Part shown: positions 47,428 to 58,919 of the stretch, piece by piece
Numbering within the stretch: position 1 is the first letter of the stretch
Layout of the letters: each line of letters opens with the position of its first letter
Source: Aureobasidium sp. EXF-3400
Lineage: Eukaryota; Ascomycota; Dothideomycetes; Dothideales; Saccotheciaceae
Assembly: GCA_024195585.1 (NCBI GenBank)
Contig: SWBL01000163.1
Span: 44,445 to 108,444, forward strand
DNA: 64,000 nt
Reading direction: 5' to 3'
Made by a program: the position numbers and the translations under genes
Notes under the pieces: model-generated
What the model was told of the DNA's origin: nothing
Databases searched by the model: none
Seen by the model: the letters and a program-made list of their open reading frames with translations, nothing else

Positions 47428-48040
47428 GATTTCTGTCTTTGATATGTGCGGTTGGAGGTGTATGAAACTGGGTTCGAGATACAGCGACCCACCATGTGTA
47501 TATATATCTTGCCGTTTCGTATGCTACGTAGCTGCTTCGATGCGGCGAACGAGAACGAATGTCATGAAATCATTCTCAATCTACGGGTCGCAAAGAAACC
47601 GAGAGCAGGTGTGTCAGATGCGCCAATAAGGTGCTGACGGGGAATTTTGACAGACCACCGTCACCTCTTTCCATCATGGTGATGAAGTCAAGATGACGAT
47701 TTGTGCATCCACCGAGTTCCTCTGCAGGGGTCGCAGATATGCATGCCACGTTGAAATCTCGTGGGCGTAATCTATCTGAAGGCGGCTCATTGTTCATTCT
47801 GCAGCCGCGTGAAATACGATCTTGTACGATGGCAAAGCGAAGATCGAAACAAAGTTCTGGTGGTGGACGATGTAGAGAAACATAACGACGTCAAAGCTGG
47901 AGGAGCACCTTCCGGCTGCCGGCACGCATCACGCGTTGCACTCCATCGCGTACAACCCTATCTCGTATGCGTACTCGTAGATCTTTTCAGAAAGTTTTCG
48001 CGAGCCTTGCGACATCAATTCTTGAGAAACGGAATATACC
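47428..48040. promoter_or_regulatory. Divergent promoter region, AKR / BRCT-pRiA4b locus
   Basis: 613 bp between divergent starts. A TATATATATC run at 47499-47508 lies about 72-82 bp upstream of the AKR start and could be its TATA box on the minus strand. Nothing else recognised. Confidence 0.4.
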
Positions 48041-50765
48041 ATGTCCAATTTTGAGCCTTGTAGGGCTGTGAGACCAAGCGCACCCACGCCCACTGGCCAA
48101 GATCCTCTTGCTGAGGCTTTCAGGAATGCAGTAAATGCCTTTGGTGATCCAAGTAAAATATATATGGATGGTAATCCTATACCTCCAGGAAGGAAACCCA
48201 AGGTTCCATCAGTAGTCTATTCCCCAGTGACGCCAGTAAATCGGAGTCATCCGGTGACACCGGATCAGAGCCGCACAGTGGCAACACCTTCTACCAACCA
48301 GAGGAGATCGTCAAATGCGATTGGTGCTGCTCGTCAAGAGCTTCCTCCTTTAAGCCAGGTTGTTGCTTCGATTGCCCAAGATTGAGAGCCGCTAGTCAGC
48401 TCTTCGCATACACCCGTGTCTACTTCAACAGCACAATTACCTACAGGGCATCTTCGCGCTGCGCAACAGCCCACTGAGCCTGTACCAGTCTCCGACAATG
48501 CCGGACAAGGCCCTCCTTCGAAGAGAAGGCGAATCGTCGATGTGGAGCCCGCGTCAAAGGGAACATCCGCTCTGCAACCAACCTCCCTAAACAAAGGTTC
48601 ACTTATCCCTCAAGGTGCCGAAAAATGCCTTAATGGGTGCAACTTCGTATTCACTGGGGAGCTCCCGAACCTATCCAGACTTAGAGCCAAGCAACTGGTT
48701 CAACGATTCGGTGGTCATGTCACTCTTGTTCCTGACAAGTTCACGACACACGCTGTCTTAGGATGTGGTGTCAGCAGGATCAAGATCACAACACTTGACA
48801 GGCTCAAAGTAAATCCCCTGGATGAACAAGAACTACTCGGCATGATTCAAGAAATGCCTGCAAACGGCCATTGGGAAGAAAGTCCAGTCCTAGAAAGTCG
48901 ACCGAATTTGGCTAATGAGCCGGTCACGTTGCCCGCGCCTTTGGAAGAGACAGTGGGACAAGATGTAGTACAAGATCATCCTGAGGTCGTAGCTCCATCC
49001 GAAGACATAGTTCAAGTGACTGGCAATACTCGTACGGAACAATCTTGGCCCTTCAACGAACCACCCAATCTTGTCAGGCACGTTCCAAATGCAAACCAGA
49101 CTGAACAAATCGGAGCTCCCATCAAGGATGAGCCAAATGATGCCTCGCCTGCGATTGACGCTCCACCCACGGTCAACATGACGCTTCGCAGGCAATATGC
49201 TGAATCTTGGGGAACACTGCAAGTCAAAAGAGGCGAACTCACCAAGGTCAAGTTCGGAGTCAATTACGAAAAGGCGAGTCACCACTCGTTAAGCATGAGA
49301 TTCGTCGAAGAGGTGGCAAGGTCGTCAGGATAAGCGAGGCTGATATCCTCGTAGAGGATAGCTACCACTTCGGTGTGCCACACATGCATAGAATCTTAAA
49401 CTATCGTCCAGACTGGCAGATGATGTCCAAGCAGTTTTTGGAAGCTTTTCCACCCTTGGAGGTTCTTTCTTTTACTGTCGATCGGGAGGATGGGTCTGCG
49501 ACTACCGCATCTGCAGGCGAATCTCCATGTGATGCAGAACCATCAGGAGCTCTTGGCCATGTTGAAGGCACGACGGCTACAGCTGGACCATCTAGCCTGA
49601 ACAGGCATGTGACACGAACCGTTCCAGCTCAAGGAAGACCACCGCCTCCTCAGACAAGCAACAGTCGCATATCTCGAGCACAGGCGAGATACGAAGACCT
49701 CATCGCTCAGAGAAATGCTTTCGTAGCCGTGCGTAATCGCAGGCTCGAGAAAGCCAAACGAAACACCAGATATCATGATAGCGATTTTGAGGAAACACCA
49801 GAAATCGAACCCCCCGTGGACAACGAAGAACGTTCGTTTCGACCTCCGTCACCCGCTGTTCCTCCTATTATGGATGAAGTCGCATCAGATGGCTATGCTT
49901 CCTCATGTGACGAGCATGAGATCCACCGCGCAATCATACATTCTACCAAGAGAACGAAGCCAGCAAAGGTGAAAAAGGGATACTTGATCCAGGCCAAGAT
50001 GGTATTGCGAGGGCCAAATGGTGCCACTGTCAATGCTATCAATGGCAAGCCGGGTGTCACGCGCACACTTCGAGTGCCTGCCAATACCAGTTTCCGGCAA
50101 CTTACTGATGTCCTCAACACTGCATTCGGATGGGCAGGAGACAAAGAGTGGGACTTTTTAATCGCTTCAAATTTAGGCAAGTGGCCAAACCTCGAGCCAC
50201 CGCCAGCGCAATTTGTCGCAAGGGTCAAGAAAAGTGTGACAACCTCGATCCTCGACAGAGTAGACGTTGAAAGGGAGGCTTACATTCGAGCGAGGGAGAT
50301 TCGACTTTTTGATGTTTGGGGTCGTCATCAACCACGGTAGTGTCAAAACCTCCAGGTCTGGTATAACTACCATGCAGGCAGTCATTGGGCACATCAGATT
50401 TCCTTTCTTGGTGAAGTCAACGACAGACTCTTTGAAGCATCAAGGATGGAAGCAGATAGGAAATATTGGTGTATTGCTGGTGAAGGACATGCACATCCTG
50501 AAGACCATCCTGGCAAGCTTGACAAATGGAGAGGCAAGACCAACCTGTGGGCATGGGATACGACCAAGATCAACAAGGAGACAGGTCTTCCTTAGGAAAA
50601 CTCCTTGCATAACAGATAGAGATCTAGAGTCCAGTGTGGTGTCCGCATGCTGATCTTCTCGCCTATCTTTCTGACCCCAACACGATGAGCCTGGAGATTG
50701 ACCCCAAACGCGAGGTCGGAGTCAGTTTTGGAGATGAAGATCCCGCTACCGGGGTTGCGAGATAA
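48041..50765 (+). pseudogene. BRCT plus pRiA4b ORF3-like gene with broken frame
   Basis: A protein-like signal runs from ATG 48041 to TAA 50763-50765, but the frame is interrupted. Block 1 (48041-48385) ends at TGA and resumes in the same frame. Block 2 holds a BRCT-like domain (CNFVFTGELPNLSRLRAKQL then VQRFGGHV, about 48640-48850). Near 49270, in the run gaaaagg, the signal shifts by one base into block 3. There a second BRCT-like piece (EIRRRGGKVVRISEADILVE) is followed by a pRiA4b ORF3-like domain (FRQLTDVLNTAFGWAGDKEW at ~50090). An in-frame TAG at 50338-50340 splits that domain before WYNYHAGSHWAHQISFLGE. A likely last intron is 50585-50634. Weak-donor, phase-compatible introns could remove each break (48333-48395, 49223-49278, 50296-50337 region), so pseudogene status is probable, not proven. 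Confidence 0.6.
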
Positions 50766-51381
50766 GCTTTCGAGAATCAAGCAAAGGAGATCCAGCAACC
50801 AGAATCTTTTTGTAGCACTTACAAATGTCCAAAAACTTCATTGCGACGCTTCCAGAGCAAAGGGCAGGCTTTGTTTGTCCTCGCCATAGACTAATAGTAT
50901 TGCGTGACGAAGACCGTTCATAGAAACACGGTGTCTTCCAAGCCATGGTCCAGAAAACCACCGAATTCGGCAGAAAGCGGGTCCACACCTTGATGACCGA
51001 GACACCAAAACAAGAAAGCCCTCGCTGCCACCATCAAATTTTGCCAGTAGTCGGCGCGGCTAAAGAAGTTGAGAAGAAGTTGAGTGGGAAAATCTTAGGC
51101 AAGCTTGCGTGTACATGTACAGTCATAGAAGGAGCAAGCAGCTTTCGGTAGAGATAGATAGGGCAGAACAAGGCACACCTCCAACGGCAAACAGGTTGCA
51201 GAGAGAATAAGAAAAATAACAGTACATATCGCCAACCTATCGCCTATCGCGTGCTCCCGGTATACATACAGCTGCCGCACTTCGCGCCGACAAGGGTCAT
51301 TTCTGTCATTATTACTACAAGATAGGGCTATTCCCCCCTTCACTCCAACTCTTCTGTTCGCTTCACCATACCCTCGCGACA
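50766..51381. other. Intergenic
   Basis: 616 bp between the broken BRCT locus and the DUF1275 gene. Only short frames are present. It should contain the DUF1275 promoter. Confidence 0.4.
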
Positions 51382-52464
51382 ATGCCACAAACAGCCAAAG
51401 CAACAGCCGACGACACTTCGCCGCCGCCCAAAATATCGCCCGAGCCTTTGGATGTTAAGAAGCCTGGTTTTTTCTCGCGACGACGGATTTTGGGACCTGT
51501 CGACAAGGAATATGGAGATGCTGCTTTGTTGGTGCACTCATTTGTAACTGGTTTGGTCGATGCGGCGTCATTTGCCAACTGGGGTGTCTTCGTGGGAATG
51601 CAGACTGGTAGGTCTTGATTTATTTCGCTCATATCGCTATTCGAACACATTGTTCTGGTGGTTTGACTTTCGAACATTCGACAAGAGTTCAAGCAAGACG
51701 CATCCTGTCAATTCTGGGTAGGGATGCATGATTTTCAGCAATCAATATATGTTTACTACGATGTTGAACTCTCGATGCTGTCCTGCCTCTTCCATCTTAT
51801 GCACGTTCTTCCTGCATCAATTATCTCTAATACAACTATAGGCAACACTGTAATTCTAGGCCTCTCAACTGCTGGTCTCCCGGATAATCCCCACGCCTGG
51901 ACAACCACCCTCGTCTCTCTGGCTTCTTTCCTCCTCGGCGCCTTCCTCACCTTCCGCAGCACGAATTTCGTCTGTCCCAAAGGCATCACCAGCAACCGCC
52001 TCTGGCTCAGCACGATCCTCCTCGTCCAAGCTCTTCTCATCATCATCTCTGCCGCCATCGTCAGCGCAAACCTCGTCCCCCACAATCGCCCTGGCTATCC
52101 TGATGACGAACACAAAAGAGGCGTCATTACCAATATCCTCATCGTCAGCTTGTTCCCACCTCTGGGTTTTCAGTCAGGCATGCAGATTGCCACTAGTCGC
52201 TTGCTGGGCTACAACGAGTTGCCAGTCAATGTGTTGACCAGTACCTACTGCGACTTGATGGGTGATGCTAAGCTGTTTGCTTTGCACAACGTCAAGAGGA
52301 ATAGAAGAGCTGCAGCTGTGGTGTTGTTGTTTGCGGGTGCTGTTATCAGCGGGTGGCTTATGCGCAGTCAGGGTGGTTTGCAGAGTGTGCTCTGGCTTGC
52401 TGCTGGGATCAAGCTGCTGGTCGCGCTGTTCTCGTTTACCTTCCATCCCAGCAAGACTGATTGA
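51382..52464 (+). CDS. DUF1275 (YoaK-type) multi-pass membrane protein
   Basis: Two exons, 51382..51607 and 51842..52464, give 282 residues. The 234-bp phase-1 intron (GTAGGT...TAG) is long for this window. The junction restores the family hallmark GMQTGNTVILGL. Six or so hydrophobic segments follow the DUF1275 pattern: SFVTGLVDAASFANWGVFVG, TLVSLASFLLGAFLTF, LLVQALLIIISAAIVSANLV, FPPLGFQSGMQIATSRL, AAAVVLLFAGAVISGWLM and LWLAAGIKLLVALFSFTFHP. The N-terminal ~45 residues are cytosolic and basic (KKPGFFSRRRILG). Family function is unknown, though transport has been proposed. No further exon inside the long intron could be supported. Confidence 0.88.
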
Positions 52465-52993
52465 GTCGGTTGAGATGATTTGATGATCATCAAGAGGAAA
52501 AATTGGCAGATACCCTTTGAGTAGTTGAAAAGCTTGGACGCTTGCCATGTTGGAAGCTGTGCACTATCGGTCAAAGAGCGTGAACACCGATGTTGGAGCT
52601 GCAACGGTCGAATGGAGAAAAGTAATGTAATGACACGAAATCAAGGACTAGATTCTATTCTGTATCTTAGCCACTAGAAGAACGCTTAAGCGGCGATTCG
52701 CCGTCCTTAACCAGAAGCAGATAACCAGAGCAGCAAGCAAAAACAATGTAAGCTTGTTCCTCTGTATTGGGAAGTGCCTTTCAGTTGTGACCAGGGATCA
52801 TCAAAACGGAGTGCGGCAGGTGTAGCTCATTTCGACATTCAAGAGCGAATGGCTTGATATAATTGTCTGTTAGGAACGAAAGTTTGTGCCCAGTGAGACT
52901 GTGTCGGCACATTCGTAATTCGTTATCCGATGTTGTCTATCGGTCGTTTGTAGCGTGGAAAGCGATCTATTCGATGCGAGACCTAGAGACTTC
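52465..52993. other. Convergent 3' flank, DUF1275 / APC13
   Basis: 529 bp between converging stops. Short overlapping frames only. Nothing recognised. Confidence 0.4.
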
Positions 52994-53361
52994 TCATCGC
53001 AAGAGACGAACTTTCGACAGTTGCTCGTTTTGTCGTTGATTCTTTGGTGGACCTTCATTCAAAATCCTGTCTAGGCCAAGATCACGCCAAGCAGGTTCTT
53101 GCTGACGTTGAGTTGCTCTTTGGATGCCGAAAGCGGCGTGCTGCTCTGGAACAACATCGTCCTCATCGTCAGGGTCAAGAGGTTGGTGTTGAGGTGGCAC
53201 ATAGATGTCTTCATGAGGGAGATGGGTGCGATTGAAGTCCTCCAGAAGATCGGCATGGTGGCTGCGATGCAGATGGACGTAGGTGTGTGATGAATCTTTG
53301 GTCTATCGAAGACACATGAGAGATTGAAATCTTGTCTGAGTGACACAGAAAGGCTTACCAT
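52994..53361 (-). CDS. APC13: Anaphase-promoting complex subunit Apc13/Swm1-like
   Basis: The first coding exon is only the ATG (53361..53359), followed directly by GTAAGC. A 56-bp intron ends in TAG, and exon 2 (53302..52994) starts at codon 2, giving 103 residues. Apc13 stabilises the TPR subunits of the APC/C, the E3 ligase that degrades cyclins and securin. The protein reads HADLLEDFNRTHLPHEDIYV followed by PPQHQPL, and later EPAWRDLGLDRILNEGPP. These match the two conserved blocks of Apc13: an acidic helix then LPxEDxxxP, and a WxDLxL...PP box. No upstream ATG in frame can replace the tiny exon: the frame stops four codons upstream of the ATG. The gene is divergent from RPS29. The rest of the protein is hydrophilic and unstructured, as usual for this subunit. 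Confidence 0.86.
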
Positions 53362-53678
53362 GTTGACAGATTATTTCCTCGTGTGGAATATCATTCATTC
53401 AGATCTTGTCGAATGGAAGGCGGCTGCGAGTAAACATTACCCCAGATCGCGCGTCCGAAGTGGCTAGCGGCTTGGGCCGCTTGGGCCAAGCGAAGATTCG
53501 CACTTTCCTCTCAGCAGAATCCGAAATTCAGAATTCCCACTCAGCGACGACAACCAGCAAACCGTACGACTTCAAGTGTGTATCTCTCTTCACTCGCATC
53601 GATATCGCACAGGGACTTTTTCTAACAGGCGCTTTTTCTTGTCATCAGGACCTTTACGGCAACCCATCCACCGCAACC
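53362..53678. promoter_or_regulatory. Bidirectional promoter, APC13 / RPS29
   Basis: 317 bp between divergent start codons. On the plus side a likely 5' UTR intron of RPS29 (a donor near 53576, CTAACAG near 53623-53629) would place transcription start near 53500. No TATA box was seen. Confidence 0.45.
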
Positions 53679-54094
53679 ATGTCTCACGAATCTGTCTGGT
53701 ACTCGCGTCCTCGCACCTACGGCAAGGGCAGCAGAGAATGGTGCGTCTACACCCTACGATCCCCGTCGCTTGCTTGAAGAAGAGTCGAGAAGAAAGAGAA
53801 GGACCATACTAGTGTCGTGCGCGCGCACTTCGAGCGAGGGGACCACAATCGAAGGAGAGAACATCTGGCTGACGATTCAATTCTTTTCAGCCGCGTCTGC
53901 ACCCACAAGGCTGGTCTCATCCGCAAGTACGGCCTGAACATCTGCCGTCAGTGCTTCCGTGAGAAGTCCACCGACATTGGCTTCGTCAAGGTACGCATCC
54001 ACAAACCCACGCATTTCCGTGCCAGACCCGCAACCGACATGCGCTCTGGAGTCATCACCTGTCGGAGGCTAACATTTTGCCACAGCACCGCTAA
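53679..54094 (+). CDS. RPS29: 40S ribosomal protein S29 (uS14)
   Basis: Three coding exons, 53679..53740, 53891..53990 and 54086..54094, give 56 residues. The last exon carries only His-Arg-stop. The introns (150 and 95 bp) are longer than usual for this window, a common trait of fungal ribosomal-protein genes. The zinc-binding cysteines are C21, C24, C39 and C42 ([20 protein letters not shown] then QC). The N-terminus [20 protein letters not shown] and the tail DIGFVKHR are the standard S29 ends. uS14 sits in the head of the 40S subunit. Splice phases are 2 and 0. A further intron in the 5' leader is likely. Confidence 0.96.
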
Positions 54095-56121
54095 ATGCAA
54101 TGCCCCAATTGTTGGGTCTGTCGTCGTCGCACGTCAAGCGAAGGAGGATGAGTTGATCATGGCAGGAGTCTTGGGTGGTGCTTGCAACGCAATTTTACAT
54201 GGGTTCAATGGCTCTTACTATCGGACATGGAATGAAGCTCGTCCTCTGCTCGCAGATCAACGAAAAAAAGTCAAAAGCTGTTTCTTGTCGTCCTAACGAA
54301 ATCATTGTGTTGATGTTGATGAACTTTTGTGCCACTTTCTTTGCAGTATATTGCATGACCATTATCGTCTGTTCCTTGCATGTTGACTCCCTTGTTCGGA
54401 CTGCATGAGCCTGAAGCACGAGTACGATCAGCTGCAGTCTTCCTGCGAGGTTGTGCCCTAGTCAAGTGATATGGCAGAGCTGCAAGGTCATGCCAAGTTC
54501 CCCATGTTTCCTTGCCTACACCCGGCAGCATACAGGAAAGGGACGAATATAGCAACTATATTGGCTATGTGCGACTTCTCGAACGCGGTTCCCCTTTATC
54601 TTTTAATGACCCATGACGTGGTCGGTCAGATCGTGTGTTGACACTTGGTCTAATTATTTGTCGCTCAATACTCTCAACTCGGAACACGCAATGAATCGAG
54701 GGCTAGGGACAACCCACAATTGACAGCCGAAGAGGCGACAAAAGGAGATTGCATGCACATTTCTTGCTTGTGCAATGCTTTCAGCCCGCCACGGGCATAG
54801 CCCGAGTCGTGTATCTGCGTTGAAAAAGGCTGTGAATTAGCCTGTACAAGAAGATTGACGCTTCGCAAGGATAGGCATAGTATCAAGGTTTGCGAGTCAG
54901 GGAACAAAGGAGGAGAGGCAGGATCCAATCATGGGGAATGGAAGAACAACAGGCGAAGATTCGGACAATATGAGCATTATATTGGATTAGAGGTCACAAC
55001 GTTCAACGAAGCAGATGCACTATTGCCCTTGCTGGTCAATGCAATAGAAGCACTTCATGCATCTCCATTTCCAGATAATTGAGGACGGTGTTGGCTGCGG
55101 GCAAGTGGCAACGGCGAGTTAGCCATGTCGAGGCTCAACTAGGCCGAAGAAGAAGGTATCGAAGAGTTAGTTGGACGGTGGTGGTGGGCGAGACTCGGGA
55201 GCTAGGCCAATAATGCTCATGGCTAGGAGCAGCAAGCCGGCCGTTGCAAAATGAAGCCAACGGGCAGCACCGGGAATGGAGCAAAAAAGGCAGAGAGAGG
55301 TGAAGAGAAAAGGAAACGGTTGTTTCTTGAGTGGAGTCTGGACATGGGGCTAGAAACACAGCTCGAGCAGAGCCGACAGGCCAAGGAAGACACAGCAACA
55401 GCAAGAAGCTCACGAAGAGGAACAGCCTGTACACAAGCCGGCACAGACGGCGCTGAGCAGAGTTCTCCTGCGCAGTTTGATGAAGAGCAACATTTGGTGA
55501 TTAGAGTTGGCTGCTCAGATTGCTGGCTCCACCAGCCTGCTTCCCGTTTGAATGGCCCAAGCCGCACCCTTGGCCGTTTACCGAGCCAGTCAGGTTGCTA
55601 GTCGCAGCGCTCGGGCCTCCTGTGCTCGACTTGTACCGATGGCCGACACCTCTCCAAATCCATCTCCCCCCATTATCGTGCATCGTGCAGGCTCTCTCAG
55701 CTCAATCCCACGTCCTCGGACAGACATCATCGATCAATTCCTCGCCGTCCACCTCTGCCTTCTGTCGACCGTCGGCCGCATCCCTCACGCCTTCTGTCTT
55801 CTGGTCGAGAGCGCCTGTCCGACGTGTTTCCATTCGTGCCGATCTGACCCTGCCCGACCAACCAAACACGCTTCTAAAGCCAACGCCTGATTGCTGACCT
55901 GCACCTCGCATCGCCGACCCTATTGCTGCCGCTCACCCTCCGTTCTCGTGAGCTCCGCACTTTTTGCCAAAGTCGTCACCAACCTCCTGTCGCTGCCGTT
56001 CAAGCTGCCCACGTCGCCGCCGGATTATCCTAGTTTCGCCTGTGACCCTCGACACGACCGCGTCACTCATTAGTCAATCTCACGACTACACCTTCCCGTT
56101 CGCATACACAAGCCTACAGCC
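54095..56121. promoter_or_regulatory. Gene-poor interval and long leader of G-beta
   Basis: 2.0 kb with no supported coding gene. Frames of up to about 125 codons occur on both strands but overlap and lack similarity. From about 55640 to 56120 the plus strand is pyrimidine-rich, as in a long leader of a highly expressed signalling gene. Confidence 0.4.
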
Positions 56122-57387
56122 ATGGCCGACGGAAGCGCAGAATCCATTCAGCAGAAGATCTCAATCGCTCGCAGAGATGCTGAGGCCCTCAAGGACCGCA
56201 TCAAGAAGAAGAAGGATGAGCTCGCCGACACAACGCGTGAGTTTACTTGATCTTTCCACCCACAGCTCCTCTGACCATCTACCACAGTTCGCGATGTCGC
56301 TCGCCAGCGCACAGAGGCCCTGCCCCGCCTACAGATGAAGACCAAGCGCACTCTCAAGGGCCATCTCGCAAAGATCTACGCCATGCACTGGTCCACTGAC
56401 CGAAGGCATCTCGTCTCGGCTTCGCAGGACGGCAAGCTCATCATCTGGGACGCTTACAGCACAAACAAGGTCCACGCCATTCCTCTTAGATCCTCGTGGG
56501 TCATGACTTGTGCCTACGCTCCTAGCGGCAACTACGTCGCTTGTGGTGGTCTTGACAATATCTGTTCCATTTACAACCTCTCTGCTCGCGACGGCCCCAC
56601 TCGTGTCGCCAGAGAACTTTCCGGCCATTCCGGCTACCTCTCATGCTGTCGCTTCATCAACGACCGTCGCATCCTGACATCTTCTGGTGACATGACCTGT
56701 GTGCTCTGGGATATCGAGACTGGTCAGAAGCTGCAAGAATTTGCCGACCATCTCGGCGATGTCATGAGCTTGAGTGTCAACCCTCTCGACAACAATCAAT
56801 TCGTCTCCGGTGCTTGCGACGCCTTCGCAAAGCTTTGGGATATTAGACAACAGAAGTGTGTCCAGACTTTCGCAGCACACGACTCGGACATCAACGCTAT
56901 TCAGTTCTTCCCCAACGGAAATGCCTTTGGTACTGGTTCCGACGATGCCTCATGCCGTCTTTTCGATATTCGCGCCGACAGAGAATTGCAGAGCTACACC
57001 GTATGTCTCCACGAATACACATGAAAGAGTTCGACAAAACTGACCTTCCGCTCTAGATTGGCGAGCCTGTCTGCGGAATCACATCCGTGGCATTCTCCGT
57101 TTCCGGTAGACTTTTGTTCGCTGGTTACGATGACTTTGAATGCAAGGTATGCGCTCTTTTTTCTGGACTCTTATTGTAACATACTGATTTTTGCTAGGTC
57201 TGGGACACTCTTCGTGGTGAGCGAGTCGGCACATTGCAAGGCCACGACAACCGTGTCAGCTGCTTGGGCGTCAGCAACGATGCTCTTTCACTCTGCACAG
57301 GTTCTTGGGACTCGATGGTGAGCGATCCGACTGCAAAGCTTAAATGCCCTTCGCTAACATCTTGTGCAGCTCCGCATTTGGGCATAA
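56122..57387 (+). CDS. Heterotrimeric G-protein beta subunit
   Basis: Five exons, 56122..56236, 56288..57000, 57057..57146, 57198..57317 and 57370..57387, give 351 residues, the normal Gbeta size. The N-terminal coiled coil (about 1-45, [20 protein letters not shown]) pairs with Ggamma. Seven WD repeats follow, beginning [20 protein letters not shown] and including [20 protein letters not shown], then [12 protein letters not shown] and [14 protein letters not shown]. The last repeat is [20 protein letters not shown]. The final exon codes only for LRIWA plus stop, which closes the last blade. Introns are about 50 bp except the last (52). The protein works with Galpha and Ggamma at the plasma membrane in nutrient and pheromone signalling. 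The ortholog is called SfaD in Aspergillus. The next gene is phosducin-like, its likely chaperone. Confidence 0.96.
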
Positions 57388-58919
57388 TGACCTTACTTCC
57401 AACCAAGTCTTGTCAACTTCGTAATTTTCTATCCATGTCGCCACCATGTGTTTCTGTCCAGACAATGGAACATACAACCAACACCAGAAGACCGGGCAAA
57501 TGATACCACCGAAAGGCATGCGCCATGCAGACCACGCCTTGACCGCAACACAGTGGCCTATTTTCACTTCGTACTCTGCAGGAGCAGAGCCCTTTTTTCC
57601 CCAAGAATTATGGGATCGAAGGAGGACAACCTTCGTTCCCTTCTTCTTTCTTATTTCCTGGATCGTACAAGTTTCATAATGGAGGTCCTGTGTACTCAAA
57701 TATGTGCGACAGCAAGCCTTTGCCTGGGTGGGGATGGTTATCTGATGTTTAATTCCTTTCATCTCGCAGTGCTCTGTCTTTCTCTGGCGTCTTACCCATA
57801 GCAGATTCCCCTGCTCGTCGATTTTTCTTTCATTTCGGACTGTGGGTTAAAGGCAGAGAGCTGCTGCGCATGGAGCTAAAAAGGAGAAAAAGTGCTGTAA
57901 CGGATTCTTCGCCCCTTCATCGTTTTCCTTTCAACTTAGCACATCTCCACACGTTCCCGATTGTTGATTCTCTTTTGTTGTTTTATAGCGGTTATTTCGA
58001 CGTTTGCGAGGCATGCAAGGCGTGAGGTCCATCCACTCATGCATTCTTCGTAGTGTACTTCTTTCCTTTTTCGAGCAGATACCAAAGAATAATTCTCTTC
58101 TTCCTTTCTCGTTCTCGAATGAGCAATGCAGCATCATGTGAAAATTGCAGGCTACCGAACTGGACATTCACCTTCTGAACACAAGCGTGACCACGGAAAT
58201 ATGTTACCGAAAGGTTCTCTCTATGAGTGTTACTTGATTCTTAAGGTGCTGTGCATTTCTATAGCTACACTGACATGGTATTTAGGCGTGAAACTCGGCC
58301 GGGTTGAAACTTGAATGAAGCGAAACTTCCACGACCATGTTTGAGGAGGACGATATGCTAGTGGATGGATGGGCACATGCCACAGATTAGCAAGGACTTT
58401 GGGGAAGAATCGGCCAAAAGTGGCTGTTTCACATGCTTCTAGCTCAGGTATGGGACCGTGCTGGTTTTATGTCGAGGTGCCGGGTCCACTCTAATCCGTC
58501 ATAGGCCGGCAAAGAAGTGCTAATTGAGGTTTCGCCCCAGTGGTCTTGACAGAAGAGTGGCTTTACGATCACGAAAAGCGTGCTCAGAAGGCCTTGTTTG
58601 AGCGTGATTCGAGAAGTTCCTGAGTCTTTGATATGTTCTGTGTATGCAGTAGCTGCCCCTGAAATCCCAAACGCCTTTGCATCATCGGGAGTATATCTTC
58701 TGCTCGACGCATGCTTTTTCTGACCAAACCATCCTGCTCAACTCTTGTTCTCTCCAAACTCAACTCTGTTTTTCCGCTTGTTGAACATTTACACTCATAA
58801 TCACAATCACCAATCTACGAAAGACCCTTGATAGACCCTTGTCCAGCACGGTCCACCATTAATCGTCACGAGCAACACGACAAACATTTGAGCAGTCGCT
58901 TTCACATACATACGCAACC
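57388..58919. other. Intergenic: G-beta 3' flank and phosducin-like promoter
   Basis: 1.5 kb. The first several hundred bases are probably the 3' UTR of the G-beta gene. Short frames only; no repeat or RNA gene recognised. Confidence 0.4.

Noticed and set aside
54855..55082. 75-codon plus-strand frame in the RPS29/G-beta interval
   Set aside because: No similarity to a known family and no promoter or intron context.
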